Notes under the pieces: model-generated | The model's database searches: none | Seen by the model: only the letters and a program-made list of their open reading frames with translations | What the model was told of the DNA's origin: nothing | Assembly (NCBI GenBank): GCA_963743785.1 | Contig: CAVURD010000001.1 | Location: forward strand, 124,001-188,000 | Direction of reading: 5' to 3' | Length of the DNA stretch: 64,000 nucleotides | Source: Bog-473 sp963743785 | GTDB lineage: Bacteria > Actinomycetota > Acidimicrobiia > Acidimicrobiales > RAAP-2 | Program-made: the position numbers and the translations under genes | Shown here: positions 23,624-33,780 of the stretch, in pieces | Layout of the letters: every line of letters starts with the position of its first letter | Numbering within the stretch: the stretch's first letter is position 1

Positions 23624-23657
23624 GCCGGGCCGCGAAGAGCATCCTCCGCGGCCCGGC
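23624..23657 (-). terminator. GC-rich hairpin after the small secreted-protein gene
   Basis: GCCGGGCCGCG (23624-23634) pairs perfectly with CGCGGCCCGGC (23647-23657) around a 12-nt loop. It lies between the two minus-strand secreted-protein genes and downstream of the first. There is no T-tract. A second, smaller inverted repeat ACTAGTT/AACTAGT (23686-23692 and 23697-23703) overlaps the upstream gene's stop codon. Confidence 0.5.
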
Positions 23658-23698
23658 CGTTCCGACCAGGACGACTGAGCGCCCGACTAGTTACCCAA

Positions 23699-24181
23699 CT
23701 AGTTAGACGTGAAGCCCAGGACGAGCGCACCGCCACTGTTGGCGGCTTGGCAGTTGTCCTGGTTGAGGCCGTTGTCCAACATGGCGATGGTCGCCGTGCC
23801 GGTGGCGGTGCCACCCGGAGCAACGGTCGCATTGATCGCCGGACCCTGGGTGATGCTGTAACTCGCGGTGGTACACACCGGGTCGCCCGCGACCGCGCCC
23901 GTGGTCACGGACGTGAGGGCCACCGTGACCGAACCGACGTGCTCTGCACCCGTGCCGGGGTTGTGCACCGTGTAGTTGATGGTCGCCGAAGGTCCGCCGG
24001 GCAAGAGGCCAGTCACGGTGCCGGTCTGCGTGATGGTCATCGCGGTGGTGCTCCCGGTTGCGGCCGCTCCGGTGCCGGCACCGGTCGATGTGAAGAAAGC
24101 GAAGGCCGCACCGGCTGCCCCGACGGTCAGACCGACGGCCAAGCCGATGGTCACAGCTTTTTTCGTGAAGAAACGCTTCAT
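23699..24181 (-). CDS. Small secreted protein with SipW/TasA-like signal peptide
   Basis: The 160-aa product starts MKRFFTKKAVTIGLAVGLTV and reaches AAFAFFTSTGAGTGAAATGS, the same A-x-A-F-F-T-S-x-G-x-G signature as the neighbouring Ig-like protein. The mature part is a beta-rich, Thr/Ala/Gly-rich domain of about 130 aa with two cysteines (DPVCTT and QDNCQAAN). It resembles TasA/camelysin-type small matrix proteins only in signal and size; I do not recognise the family. A clear AGGAG ribosome-binding site precedes the ATG, and a ~400-nt leader lies upstream. Confidence 0.75.
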   Translation of the reverse strand: MKRFFTKKAVTIGLAVGLTVGAAGAAFAFFTSTGAGTGAAATGSTTAMTITQTGTVTGLLPGGPSATINYTVHNPGTGAEHVGSVTVALTSVTTGAVAGDPVCTTASYSITQGPAINATVAPGGTATGTATIAMLDNGLNQDNCQAANSGGALVLGFTSN

Positions 24182-24577
24182 CTATCTACAGCTCCTTAGG
24201 TTGAGTCGCTTGATGGGTTACTCGTCGAGGGCGTCGGCTTCGGCCATTCGTCCCGTGAAGCGAGACGACGCAATGCAGCCTGAGGATGAGCGCGGTGCCC
24301 TTGGCACGGAACCCAAGGTCTGGGGGTTCTCGCGTCCTGCCAGGAGCCCCACAAAGGGGCTTCCCTTTTGTGCGAGCCGGCTTCGCCTGGGATCTTCCCC
24401 ACTGCGCCACGCCCGCAACACCTCGCTGAACGCCTCGACAGGCCGCGTGGGCCATCTGTGACGTTCAGCTTGAAGGTCATGAAGATTGAATGAGCGAAGT
24501 GGTCCTCCGTAGGGGTCTGAGTACGTGTCTGCGCCGAGAGTTGTATGTGCGCGTCGTACTCCTGCGAGCGGTGTCTA
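24182..24577 (-). promoter_or_regulatory. Long structured leader upstream of the small secreted-protein gene
   Basis: No convincing gene lies in 24182-24848. The part next to the minus-strand gene has several perfect or near-perfect stems: GCTGAACG/CGTTCAGC (24425-24432 with 24462-24469), CCTTGG/CCAAGG (24299-24304 with 24313-24318), and a hairpin with CACAAAGGG against CCCTTTTGTG (one bulge, about 24350-24372). It could be a riboswitch-like or attenuator leader, or encode a small RNA. It does not match the c-di-GMP, ydaO or cobalamin consensus sequences I compared by eye. Confidence 0.4.
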
Positions 24578-24582
24578 GAAAG

Positions 24583-24588
24583 ATAATA
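24583..24588 (-). promoter_or_regulatory. Candidate -10 element for the minus-strand secreted-protein unit
   Basis: On the minus strand this reads TATTAT, in a locally AT-rich stretch. No strong -35 is visible. If used, the transcript begins near 24576 and has a leader of about 395 nt. Confidence 0.35.
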
Positions 24589-24848
24589 CTGGTTGAAGGC
24601 AAAAAGCCAGCCGAAATAGGCACTGCAACCTGATTGCAACCGTCGCAGCGACCAAGGTCGAACTTGCGCGCTCAACGTACGCAGACTCAAGAGCAACCCC
24701 CCGCTCGAGCACGTTGTCCTGTGTACGTCGGTACGTATCCCATCGTGTGTGGTCATGCTTTTTCTCGGAATCACGGGCACCGGATCCACCTGTCCCATCG
24801 GAACGAGCGGGTGGAGTGAACGCGTGGAATGAGCGCGCCTCGACGTCT

Positions 24849-24854
24849 TAGGGT
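24849..24854 (+). promoter_or_regulatory. -10 element for leaderless aldo/keto reductase transcript
   Basis: TAGGGT ends seven bases before the ATG at 24862 with no Shine-Dalgarno sequence between. Further upstream TACGT-N4-ACGTA around 24730-24745 is a small inverted repeat that could be an operator; nothing else is evident. Confidence 0.45.
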
Positions 24855-24861
24855 GAAACCC

Positions 24862-25836
24862 ATGGAGTACATCGATCTCGGAAGCCAGGGGCTGACCGTG
24901 TCGCGGCAGGGTCTCGGTTGCATGGGCATGTCGGACTTCTACGGGTCCACCGACGACACCGAATCGGTCGCCACCGTCAACCGCGCCCTCGATCTCGGGC
25001 TCACCTTCTTCGACACCGCCGACATGTACGGCCCCTACACCAACGAGATCCTGCTCGGCGGCGCCCTCGGCGCCCGCCGGGACGAGGCGGTCATCGCCAC
25101 CAAGTTCGCCATCGTGCGGGATCCGGACGACCCGACCCGGCGCTCCATCAGCGGTCGTCCCGAGTACGTGCGGCAGGCCTGCGACGCCTCGCTGTCGCGG
25201 CTGGGCGTCGACCACATCGACCTCTACTACCAGCACCGCGTCGACCCCGACACGCCGATCGAGGAGACGGTGGGCGCGATGGGCGAGCTGGTCACCGCCG
25301 GCAAGGTGCGCTACCTCGGCCTCTCCGAAGCGGCGCCGGCCACCATCCGCCGGGCCCATGCGGTGCACCCGATCTCGGCCCTGCAGACCGAGTACTCGCT
25401 GTGGTCGCGTGACCCCGAAGCGGAGATCCTGCCGACCCTGCGGGAACTCGGTATCGGCTTCGTCCCCTACAGCCCGCTCGGCCGGGGGTTCCTCACCGGC
25501 ACCCTGCGCTCGGTCGATCAGCTCGACGAGGGTGACTTCCGCCGGGCCCAGCCCCGCCTCATGGGCGAGAATCTCGACGCCAACCTGGCGCTGGTCGAGG
25601 TCATCGACGCCATGGCCGGTGCCCACGGGTGCACGGCGGCCCAGGTGGCACTGGCCTGGGTCCATGCCCAGGGAAGGGACCTGGCCCCGATTCCCGGAAC
25701 GAAGCGGCGCACCTACCTCGAGGACAACATCGGCGCCCTCGACGTCGAGTTGAGCAGGGAGGACCTGAGCCGGTTGGATGCCTTGGGCTCGGCCCGGGGC
25801 GATCGCTACGCCGACATGTCGCCGTTGAACCGTTGA
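24862..25836 (+). CDS. Aldo/keto reductase
   Basis: A 324-aa NADPH-dependent oxidoreductase of the AKR11/AKR13-like type. The catalytic tetrad is visible: Asp51 and Tyr56 in FFDTADMYG, Lys81 in IATKF and His125 in YYQHR. Later blocks GKVRYLGLSEA, LQTEYSLWSRD, YSPLGRGFLTG and PIPGTKR (cofactor binding) are present. Substrate cannot be told from sequence. The end overlaps the convergent glycosyltransferase by 31 bp. An in-frame ATG at 24829 lies upstream of the TAGGGT box and is less likely. Confidence 0.9.
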   Translation: MEYIDLGSQGLTVSRQGLGCMGMSDFYGSTDDTESVATVNRALDLGLTFFDTADMYGPYTNEILLGGALGARRDEAVIATKFAIVRDPDDPTRRSISGRPEYVRQACDASLSRLGVDHIDLYYQHRVDPDTPIEETVGAMGELVTAGKVRYLGLSEAAPATIRRAHAVHPISALQTEYSLWSRDPEAEILPTLRELGIGFVPYSPLGRGFLTGTLRSVDQLDEGDFRRAQPRLMGENLDANLALVEVIDAMAGAHGCTAAQVALAWVHAQGRDLAPIPGTKRRTYLEDNIGALDVELSREDLSRLDALGSARGDRYADMSPLNR

Positions 25837-27137
25837 CCCCGGGCGGATCGGGCCAGTTCGACCAGGACGTCGTCGATGGTCTGACCGGCGTCGGTCTGGG
25901 CGATCTCGATCTGCAGGGCGGTGGCCCGCTGCCGGAACGACGGCTGCTCCAGGACCCGCCGCACCGCCTCCGCCAGCTGGACCGGCGTGGGCCGGCCGGT
26001 CCGTAGGTCGACGCCCGTCCCCGACCAGCGGACGCGCGCCGCCACCTCGGGCTTGTCCTCGCTGTCGCCGGCCACCACCAGCGGGACGCCATGGGCCAGC
26101 GCCTGCTGCACTCCGCCGTAGCCGCCGTTGGTCACCATGACGTCGACCTGGGGCAACAGCAGATCGTGCGGAATGAACCGCTCCAGCCGCACATTGGCCG
26201 GGAGCGTCGGTCGCAGGGGCGCCGGATCCGGGCCCCCGGTGGTGGCGACGACCAGCACGTCGTTGCCGGCCAGGGCCTCCATGGTGGGCCCGAGAATTCG
26301 GCTCAGGTCGGCGTTGTCCAGCGTGCCCTGGGTCACATGGACCACCGGTCGACCGTCACCGAGCTCATGCCACCAGCGCGGGGGGTCGAAGGCGGTCGAC
26401 GGCGGCGCCAGGATGGGGCCGACGAAGCGGATGGACCGGGGCAGGTCGGTGCGCGGGTACTCGAATCCCGGCACCGTCGCCTGGAGGTAGACGTCCACCA
26501 CCTTGGGTGGCAGGTCGATGAAGGAGCCGCGGAAGGGTGGCGCGCCGCACTCGGCGAGGCGTCGGTGCGCCAGCTGCTGGATGTCGCGCAGCACCACGTG
26601 TTCGGTGGCCCAGTTCAGGGCGCGGTTGCGCAGGCGAGAGAACGCGCCCGCCCCGGGCTGCATGGCCGCACCGAAGGGCGCGGTGTCGCGACTGCTGATG
26701 GCCAGGGGCATGACCCCGATGGTGGCCAGGGCGGGCCGGGCGGCCCGCGGCCCCAGGGCGAGGGGCAGTGCGCCGAAGAACATGGTGTCGGTCACGATGA
26801 CGTCGGCCGGAAAAGCCTCGAGGATGCCCATGAGGCCGGCGTACTGCCCAGCGAGCGGGCCGACGAAGATCCGTCGCAGGTCGTCCTTGACGCCCCGCAC
26901 GCCGCGGGCCGACGAGGCCTCGCGTTCGGGGTTGGCCACCATCAGGTCGTGGGCGTCGCAGTCGGTGGCGAACGGGGCGAAGAGCGCCCCGGTGGCGGTT
27001 ACCCGGCGGCGGTAGTGCTCGGTGGTGAAGAACGTCACATGGTGGCCGCCCTCGACCAGGCGCCGGGCCACGGCCAGGAGGGGTGCGGTGTGCCCCTGGG
27101 CCGGGGTCGAGCAGAGCAGGAACCGCCGGGCGGTCAC
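25806..27137 (-). CDS. GT1-family glycosyltransferase (macrolide-glycosyltransferase-like)
   Basis: The 443-aa product has a GT-B fold. The N-terminal acceptor domain starts RRFLLCSTPAQGHTAPLLAV. The C-terminal nucleotide-sugar domain has VVHVTQGTLDNAD, ERFIPHDLLLPQVDVMVTNG and GGYGGVQQALAHGVPLVVAG. These match UDP-glycosyltransferases acting on lipids, polyketides or flavonoid-like acceptors. The GTG at 27137 overlaps the stop of the upstream GH13 gene (GTGA), which fixes the start. The acceptor is unknown; operon partners suggest a glucoside. Confidence 0.87.
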   Translation of the reverse strand: MTARRFLLCSTPAQGHTAPLLAVARRLVEGGHHVTFFTTEHYRRRVTATGALFAPFATDCDAHDLMVANPEREASSARGVRGVKDDLRRIFVGPLAGQYAGLMGILEAFPADVIVTDTMFFGALPLALGPRAARPALATIGVMPLAISSRDTAPFGAAMQPGAGAFSRLRNRALNWATEHVVLRDIQQLAHRRLAECGAPPFRGSFIDLPPKVVDVYLQATVPGFEYPRTDLPRSIRFVGPILAPPSTAFDPPRWWHELGDGRPVVHVTQGTLDNADLSRILGPTMEALAGNDVLVVATTGGPDPAPLRPTLPANVRLERFIPHDLLLPQVDVMVTNGGYGGVQQALAHGVPLVVAGDSEDKPEVAARVRWSGTGVDLRTGRPTPVQLAEAVRRVLEQPSFRQRATALQIEIAQTDAGQTIDDVLVELARSARGQRFNGDMSA

Positions 27138-28728
27138 GACGTGATGACGACGCCCGTCCACGGGGCCAACGTGCGTGGGCCTTCGACCGCCGTGCCCTCC
27201 AGGGTCCGTTCCGTGCTCAGCACGATGGTTCCCGTTGCCTCGACCGGTTGGGCCCGGCTCAGACATGTTCAGGGTCACCACCGTCTGGTCGCCCCGGGCG
27301 TAGGCCCAGGTGCCGGTGGGAGAGGGCAGCGAGCGGTACGAGCCCGATGGCCAGGTCGTCGATGTGCTTCCGGCCGGCGATGGCCCGCCGGGTGAAGGCC
27401 AGGACGGAGTCGACGTCGGCCTCCTGGTCGGCCACGTTGCACGCCGCCGGATCGCCCATGGGCAGCCAGGGCGTGACGCCGGGGGAGGTGAACCCACCGC
27501 CGGGCGTGTTCGACCACGGCATGGGCGTGCGCTCGGGGTCACGGCCCTTGTAGTACGGCCAGAAGCGGATGCCGACGGCGTCGTGCAGGTCCGACTGCGC
27601 GATGGGGCCGTCCGTCAACCCGATCTCGTCACCCTGGTAGAGGAACGCGGTACCGCGCAGGGTCAACAGGATCAGGAGGGCGCAACGGACTTTGGCCACA
27701 TCGCCCCCGGCCCAGCGCGTGGCCAGCCGGGAGACGTCGTGGTTCGAACCGGTCCAGATCGGCCAGGCCCCCTCGGGCAGGAGCGCCTCGGTGTCCTCGA
27801 CGACGCGGCGCATCGCCTCGGCCTCGAGGGCGGCGTTGATGAAGACGAAGTTGAACCCACCGTGCAGCTCGTTGCGGCCGTCGCCGTAGAACTCCATGAG
27901 GGTGGTCAGCTGTTCCACATTGGTCTCGCCGATGAGGAGCGGCGGCGTCTCGTACCCGTCGGCGATCGTCCGCCAGCGCTGCAGGATGTCGTGTGCCTCG
28001 GGCCGGTCGCTGTTGTAGACGGCCCGGAGCCCCATCAGCTGCTGGTCCAACGGGTCGTCTTCGGTGGCGGGCGGATTGTCGCGCAGCTCGGCATCCTTGA
28101 TCATCATGTTGCAGACGTCGATCCGGAAGCCCGAGACGCCGCGATCCCACCAGAACCGCACGATGTCATCGAAGGCACCACGCACATCCTCGCTCCACCA
28201 GTTCAGGTCGGGCTGTTGGGCCTCGAAGTTGTGCAGGTAGTACTGGCCGCTCGCCTCATCGAGCTCCCAGGCCGAACCGCCGAAGACGCTGAGCCAGTTG
28301 TTCGGGGGGCTGCCGTCGGGTTTCGGGTCGGCCCAGACATACCAGTCGCGGTGCGCGGCGTCGGGGCCCGAGCGGGCGTCGACGAACCACGAATGCCGGT
28401 CGCTGGTGTGGTTGGGCACCAGATCCATCAGGATCCGGATGCCCCGGTCGCCCGCTTCGCTGACCAGGGTGTCGAGATCGGCCAAGGTGCCGAAGTCGGG
28501 ATCGATGTCGCAGTAGTCGGCGACGTCGTAGCCCCAGTCGCGGTCGGGCGACACCGTGACGGGTGAGAGCCAGATGCCCGAGATCCCGAGGTCGGCCAGG
28601 TAGTCCAGTTTGGCGATGATGCCCGGAAGGTCACCCACACCGTCACCGTTGGTGTCGGCGAACGACCGCGGGTAGATCTGGTAGAAGACGCCCCCGTGCC
28701 ACCAGCGATCCGCGTCGCCGGTGCTCAT
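27134..28728 (-). CDS. GH13 alpha-glucosidase, with two apparent frameshifts near the 3' end
   Basis: It begins RWWHGGVFYQIYPRSFADTN and has the GH13 catalytic triad: Asp204 (GFRIDVCNM), Glu268 (LIGETNV) and Asp331 (SNHDVSR), plus MDLVPNHTSD. It resembles oligo-1,6-glucosidase/alpha-glucosidase of about 530 aa. The main frame fails near 27344 (after HIDDLAIG) and continues one frame on as SYRSLPSPTGTWAYARGD. A second shift near 27262 leads to ATGTIVLSTERTLEG and APWTGVVITS. Each is repaired by removing one base. The true stop at 27134-27136 then overlaps the glycosyltransferase start. Confidence 0.87.
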
Positions 28729-29643
28729 CAGATCGATCCCAGCGCGGTCATGCCGCCGTCGACGGTCAGGCTGGCGCCGGTGATGTAGGCCGCCTCGTCG
28801 GAGAGGAGGAACCGGATCACCGTGGCGATCTCGTCGGGTTGGGCCAGCCGGCCGAGCGGGGTGCGGGCGACCAGGCTCTCCCGGGCGCCGGGCAGCTCGA
28901 GGAGTGGGGCGAGGAGGGGAGTGTCCACCGTGCCCGGGCAGATGGCGTTGACCCGGATCCCGTCCGAGCCCAAGCAGGGTGCAGGCCGAGCGGGTCAGTC
29001 CGAGCAGCCCCGCTTTCGAGGCGCCGTAGGCGGGCAGGAAGGCGTTGCCCACGAAGGCCTCGATCGAGGAGACGTAGACGATGGCCGATCCGGGGTTGGC
29101 TTCGACCAGCGAGGGGTGCAGTGCCCGGGTCAGCATCGCCGCGGCCCGCAGGTTCACGTCGAGGACGTCGTCCCACGCGTCGTCATCGATCATGGTGACC
29201 GGCACGGCACCGGCGATGCCGGCCGCATGGACCAGCCCCCCGATGGTGCCGAGCTCGGCCCGGGACTTCTTGACCGCGGCCTTCAGCCCTCCGGTTTGCG
29301 TGACGTCGACCTTGAGGCCGCTGGCCTTCACGCCGAATTCGTCGGTGCAGCGTCGCGCCGCCCGGCGGGCGGCGGTGCCGTCGCGATCCCAGATGGCCAC
29401 GGCCCGCCCGACCTCGGCCAGAGCCAGGGCGGTGGCCAGGCCGATGCCCGATGCGCCACCGGTGACCACGACGGCGGTCCCGGGCGATGACGCGGCTTCG
29501 GTGTGGGTGCGCCGTCGCACGGCCCTCGGCGCCCGCCGGGAGGCCGACGTCGAGGTCGGGGTCCGGGTCCCGGCCCGGGGCGAGGTCCGGGGCCGCTTGG
29601 TCACCCGGGGGGCCGTCGGGCTCGTTCTGCGTGCTGGCGCCAT
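28728..29643 (-). CDS. Short-chain dehydrogenase/reductase, one apparent frameshift, basic N-terminal tail
   Basis: The Rossmann motif VVVTGGASGIGLATALALA starts near residue 58. VSSIEAF supplies the catalytic Ser and YGASKAG the Tyr/Lys pair. After RSACTLL the frame shifts near 28970 and resumes as GSDGIRVNAICPGTVDTPLL through ITGASLTVDGGMTALGSI, a full SDR end. The first ~48 residues are an Arg/Thr/Pro/Ser-rich basic tail, unusual for an SDR. GAAGGGAAC precedes the ATG at 29643. The stop overlaps the GH13 ATG (ATGA). Substrate unknown. Confidence 0.85.
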
Positions 29644-29815
29644 GGATCGTTCCCTTCGAGACCTCGAGAGCCCCGTCGGGGCCGGGCGTGCCAGAGGAGC
29701 GTACAGATCTGCGGGAGGGGTCTCCGTGTGCCGCCGATAGTCCCGCTCGATTCGCCCGCCGGCCACCTCCCCCGAGGGTCGAGACGGGGTCGGCGGGACG
29801 AATCTGTGCCTGCTC

Positions 29816-29844
29816 TTGCCCATCCCGTCGAGGCCCGCTATCTT
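29816..29844 (+). promoter_or_regulatory. Promoter for groS-groL
   Basis: TTGCCC (29816-29821) and TATCTT (29839-29844) are separated by exactly 17 bp. The -10 hexamer runs directly into the CIRCE operator, as expected for HrcA repression. Confidence 0.7.
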
Positions 29845-29870
29845 TGGCACTCTCAACCCGAGAGTGCTAA
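29844..29870 (+). promoter_or_regulatory. CIRCE operator (HrcA binding site)
   Basis: TTGGCACTC-N9-GAGTGCTAA matches the CIRCE consensus TTAGCACTC-N9-GAGTGCTAA with one mismatch. It overlaps the -10 box and lies 27 bp before the groS ATG, which predicts HrcA-controlled heat-shock expression of groS. hrcA is not in the window. Confidence 0.92.
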
Positions 29871-29896
29871 CGAGTGTGCCAAGGAGGCCCGTTCAG

Positions 29897-30187
29897 ATGA
29901 AGCTTCACCCGCTCGAAGACCGGATCGTCGTCCGGCCCGGCGAGTCTGAAGAGACCACCGCGTCCGGCCTGGTGATCCCCGATACTGCCAAAGAGAAGCC
30001 CCAGCAGGGTGAAGTTCTCGCCGTTGGCCCGGGACGCCGTTCAGAAGATTCCGGCGAATTGATTCCGACCGATGTCGCCGTGGGCGACACCGTCGTGTAC
30101 TCCAAGTACGGAGGCACCGAGATCACCGTTGAGGGCGAGGACCTCCTCATTCTCTCCAGCCGGGATGTCCTGGCCACGCTGGCCTAG
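29897..30187 (+). CDS. groS: Co-chaperonin GroES
   Basis: The 96-aa lid protein of the GroEL chamber begins MKLHPLEDRIVVRPGESEE. The mobile loop (ETTASGLVIPDTAKEKPQQG), the dome region and GDTVVYSKYGGTEI are all present. An AAGGAGG sits ten bases before the ATG at 29897. A longer in-frame start at 29816 lies within the promoter and is rejected. Transcribed with groL, 99 bp downstream. Confidence 0.97.
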   Translation: MKLHPLEDRIVVRPGESEETTASGLVIPDTAKEKPQQGEVLAVGPGRRSEDSGELIPTDVAVGDTVVYSKYGGTEITVEGEDLLILSSRDVLATLA

Positions 30188-30286
30188 ATCACGCTTTCCG
30201 CGCCGTCGGCCCGCCCGGCGGGCTGCAATCGGTGTGTCACCACCCATCCCTGAAGTAACAGGACTCGAGAGGAGTTCGACACAGTC

Positions 30287-31945
<1,659 letters not shown>

Positions 31946-31980
31946 CTCCCGCCTGTCGCCTGGTGCGATTGGTTGTGTGC

Positions 31981-32008
31981 GGTGGCCGGGCCTTCGGGCC
32001 CGGCCACC
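31981..32008 (+). terminator. Terminator-like hairpin after groL
   Basis: A perfect 12-bp GC stem, GGTGGCCGGGCC with GGCCCGGCCACC, closes on a TTCG tetraloop 35 bp after the groL stop. There is no T-tract, as is common in high-GC actinobacteria. A second hairpin CCGTCT-CGGG-AGACGG follows at 32041-32056, preceded by a 14-bp direct repeat of GGGATGCCGTCTCG. Confidence 0.7.
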
Positions 32009-32078
32009 GTGCTGTCTGGGGGGATGCCGTCTCGGGGATGCCGTCTCGGGAGACGGCGCGCCGCGGCATGATGAGGAC

Positions 32079-32840
32079 GTGACCCGCCCCGTGCCGCCTC
32101 AGGTGATCCCGCGTCCGAGCACCTGGCGTCCAGGAGAACCGGCGCCCTGGGCTCACCTCGACGTCGCCACGCGGCAGGGGATCGGCCTCGATCGGGTGGG
32201 CCGGGCCCTGGCCGCCCGAGGTCAAGCGGGACCGCTGCCCGAGGACATCGGTGAGGAACGGGTGCTCGGGCCCGGGACGATGGTGAGCGAGACGAACGCG
32301 CCCGGAGTCCGTTTCATCAATGCCGCCGTCCTGGCCCTCCTCTTCGAGGAATCCGGCGAGGCCCGCCTGGTGTTCACCCGACGCTCGTCGTCCCTGCGCT
32401 CACACCGGGGAGAGGTCAGCTTCCCCGGGGGGCGGCTCGACGCGGGCGAAGACCCCCCGACGGCGGCCTTGCGCGAGGCCTACGAGGAGGTGGCCCTGAA
32501 TCCGGCTGATGTGACGACGGTGGGATGGATCCATCCCGTGCTCACCATGGTCTCGGGCTCACTCATCATGCCGATTCTCGGTTCGGTCGCCGCCCGACCC
32601 CGACTGGTGGGCAGCCCGGCCGAGGTGGAACGCGTCTTCGATGTGGCCCTGCGCGATCTGGCCGACCCGGACATCTTCCACGAGGAACGGTGGAGCATTC
32701 CCGGGCGGGTGATCCCGGGTAGCGCCGACAACTCGTTCGCCGTGTGGTTCTTCGAGGTCGAAGGGGAGATGATCTGGGGGGCGACCGCCCGGATGGTCCA
32801 TGAGCTCCTGAGCATCGTCCTCGAACTCGGTCCGACCTGA
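32079..32840 (+). CDS. Nudix hydrolase, CoA pyrophosphatase-like
   Basis: The Nudix box is at residues 118-140 (GRLDAGEDPPTAALREAYEE then VAL). It is preceded by LVFTRRSSSLRSHRGEVSFP, which matches the CoA-pyrophosphatase (NudL/YeaB, UPF0035) signature LLTxRsxxLrxHxGqVxFPGG. The product would cleave CoA or its esters to 3',5'-ADP and 4'-phosphopantetheine. It is 253 aa from the GTG at 32079. About 75 N-terminal residues precede the Nudix fold. A CATGAT sequence six bases upstream resembles a weak leaderless -10. Confidence 0.85.
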   Translation: MTRPVPPQVIPRPSTWRPGEPAPWAHLDVATRQGIGLDRVGRALAARGQAGPLPEDIGEERVLGPGTMVSETNAPGVRFINAAVLALLFEESGEARLVFTRRSSSLRSHRGEVSFPGGRLDAGEDPPTAALREAYEEVALNPADVTTVGWIHPVLTMVSGSLIMPILGSVAARPRLVGSPAEVERVFDVALRDLADPDIFHEERWSIPGRVIPGSADNSFAVWFFEVEGEMIWGATARMVHELLSIVLELGPT

Positions 32841-32918
32841 ACTCGGTCCGACCTGATCGCGCGCCTTCGGGCCGACGCGCCCGTCAGTCCAAGCACGCCC
32901 TTCAGCCGGAGGCGCCGC

Positions 32919-33578
32919 TCAACAGAAGGCGACGCTCAACGACCCCAGGACCCCGAAGGAGACATCGAGACGGTCACCGGGTGCGATGTCCAGCGGTGCG
33001 ATGAGCGAGCCGGCGATGATCCGCTCGCCCGGACGCAACCGCGCCCCATGGGCGTCGAGGAACGATCGCACCACCCCGATCGTCGCCTCCGGTCGTTCGC
33101 CGAGGCGGCCGTCGGCGATCTGTTCGCCGTGCCTGACCACGGCCACGGCCACGGCGAGGTCGCGCAGATCCGGGGCCTCCGATTCGGGACCGAAGACGAC
33201 ACCGCGGTGGAACACATTGGCGGCCAGGATGGGCTCGAGCCGATCGAAGGGGAGATTGAGGTCGACCAACTCGAGAGCCGGGCCCAGCGCGCCGACGGCG
33301 CCGTTGTCCCCGACCCGGATGGCCACCTCCACCTCGAGCGCCGGTCGTTGCCAACCGGAGAGGTCGATCGGGTCGCCGGCGTCGATGACGGTGGTGTCGG
33401 TGAGGTACCCGACCACCGCGCCGGAGATGCCGAAGTGCGCCTGGATGGCCGGCGTATTGAAGCCGATCTTCCACCCGACGGGGGTGGCCCCACCGTCGAG
33501 TTCGGCAGACCGCCGGGCCAGCAGCGCCCGCATGCCGGCTTCCACTCCGACGGGCGACTGGGCTCGGGCTTCGGGCAT
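32919..33578 (-). CDS. Fumarylacetoacetate hydrolase/2-keto-4-pentenoate hydratase-family protein
   Basis: This 219-aa protein has VGWKIGFNTPAIQAHFGISG, GYLTDTTVIDAG, PALEVEVAIRVG (metal-binding Glu-x-Glu) and ERIIAGSLIAPLDIAPGD. These are blocks of the MhpD/hydratase branch of the FAH superfamily, which acts in meta-cleavage and catechol degradation. It is somewhat short (hydratases are about 260 aa). The start ATG at 33578 gives MPEARAQSPVGVEAGMRALL; a longer frame upstream is untranslated leader. It stands alone, so its substrate is open. Confidence 0.75.
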   Translation of the reverse strand: MPEARAQSPVGVEAGMRALLARRSAELDGGATPVGWKIGFNTPAIQAHFGISGAVVGYLTDTTVIDAGDPIDLSGWQRPALEVEVAIRVGDNGAVGALGPALELVDLNLPFDRLEPILAANVFHRGVVFGPESEAPDLRDLAVAVAVVRHGEQIADGRLGERPEATIGVVRSFLDAHGARLRPGERIIAGSLIAPLDIAPGDRLDVSFGVLGSLSVAFC

Positions 33579-33780
33579 GGGCGGAGTCTCGCGCCGGGGC
33601 CGTCCCTCCGTACACTGGGGCGATCCCCGGCGCGGCATTTTCGGTCTCGAATTCGGCCGTGGCCGCGACCGCCAGCGAGTAAAGTGGGGGATCGTCGGCG
33701 TGTCGGCCCGGCGTTCGCTATTGACATGCCGGTGTGGACGGTGAGCCGTACCGGCCCCACGAATGCCGGAGGGCGACCAA

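Noticed and set aside
24182..24588. Assignment of the leader to a c-di-GMP, ydaO (c-di-AMP) or cobalamin riboswitch
   Set aside because: Conserved cores remembered for these classes were not found on the minus strand; only generic stems are visible.
33721..33750. TTGACA at 33721 as the guaB3 promoter
   Set aside because: The -35 is perfect but no acceptable -10 hexamer lies 16-18 bp downstream.
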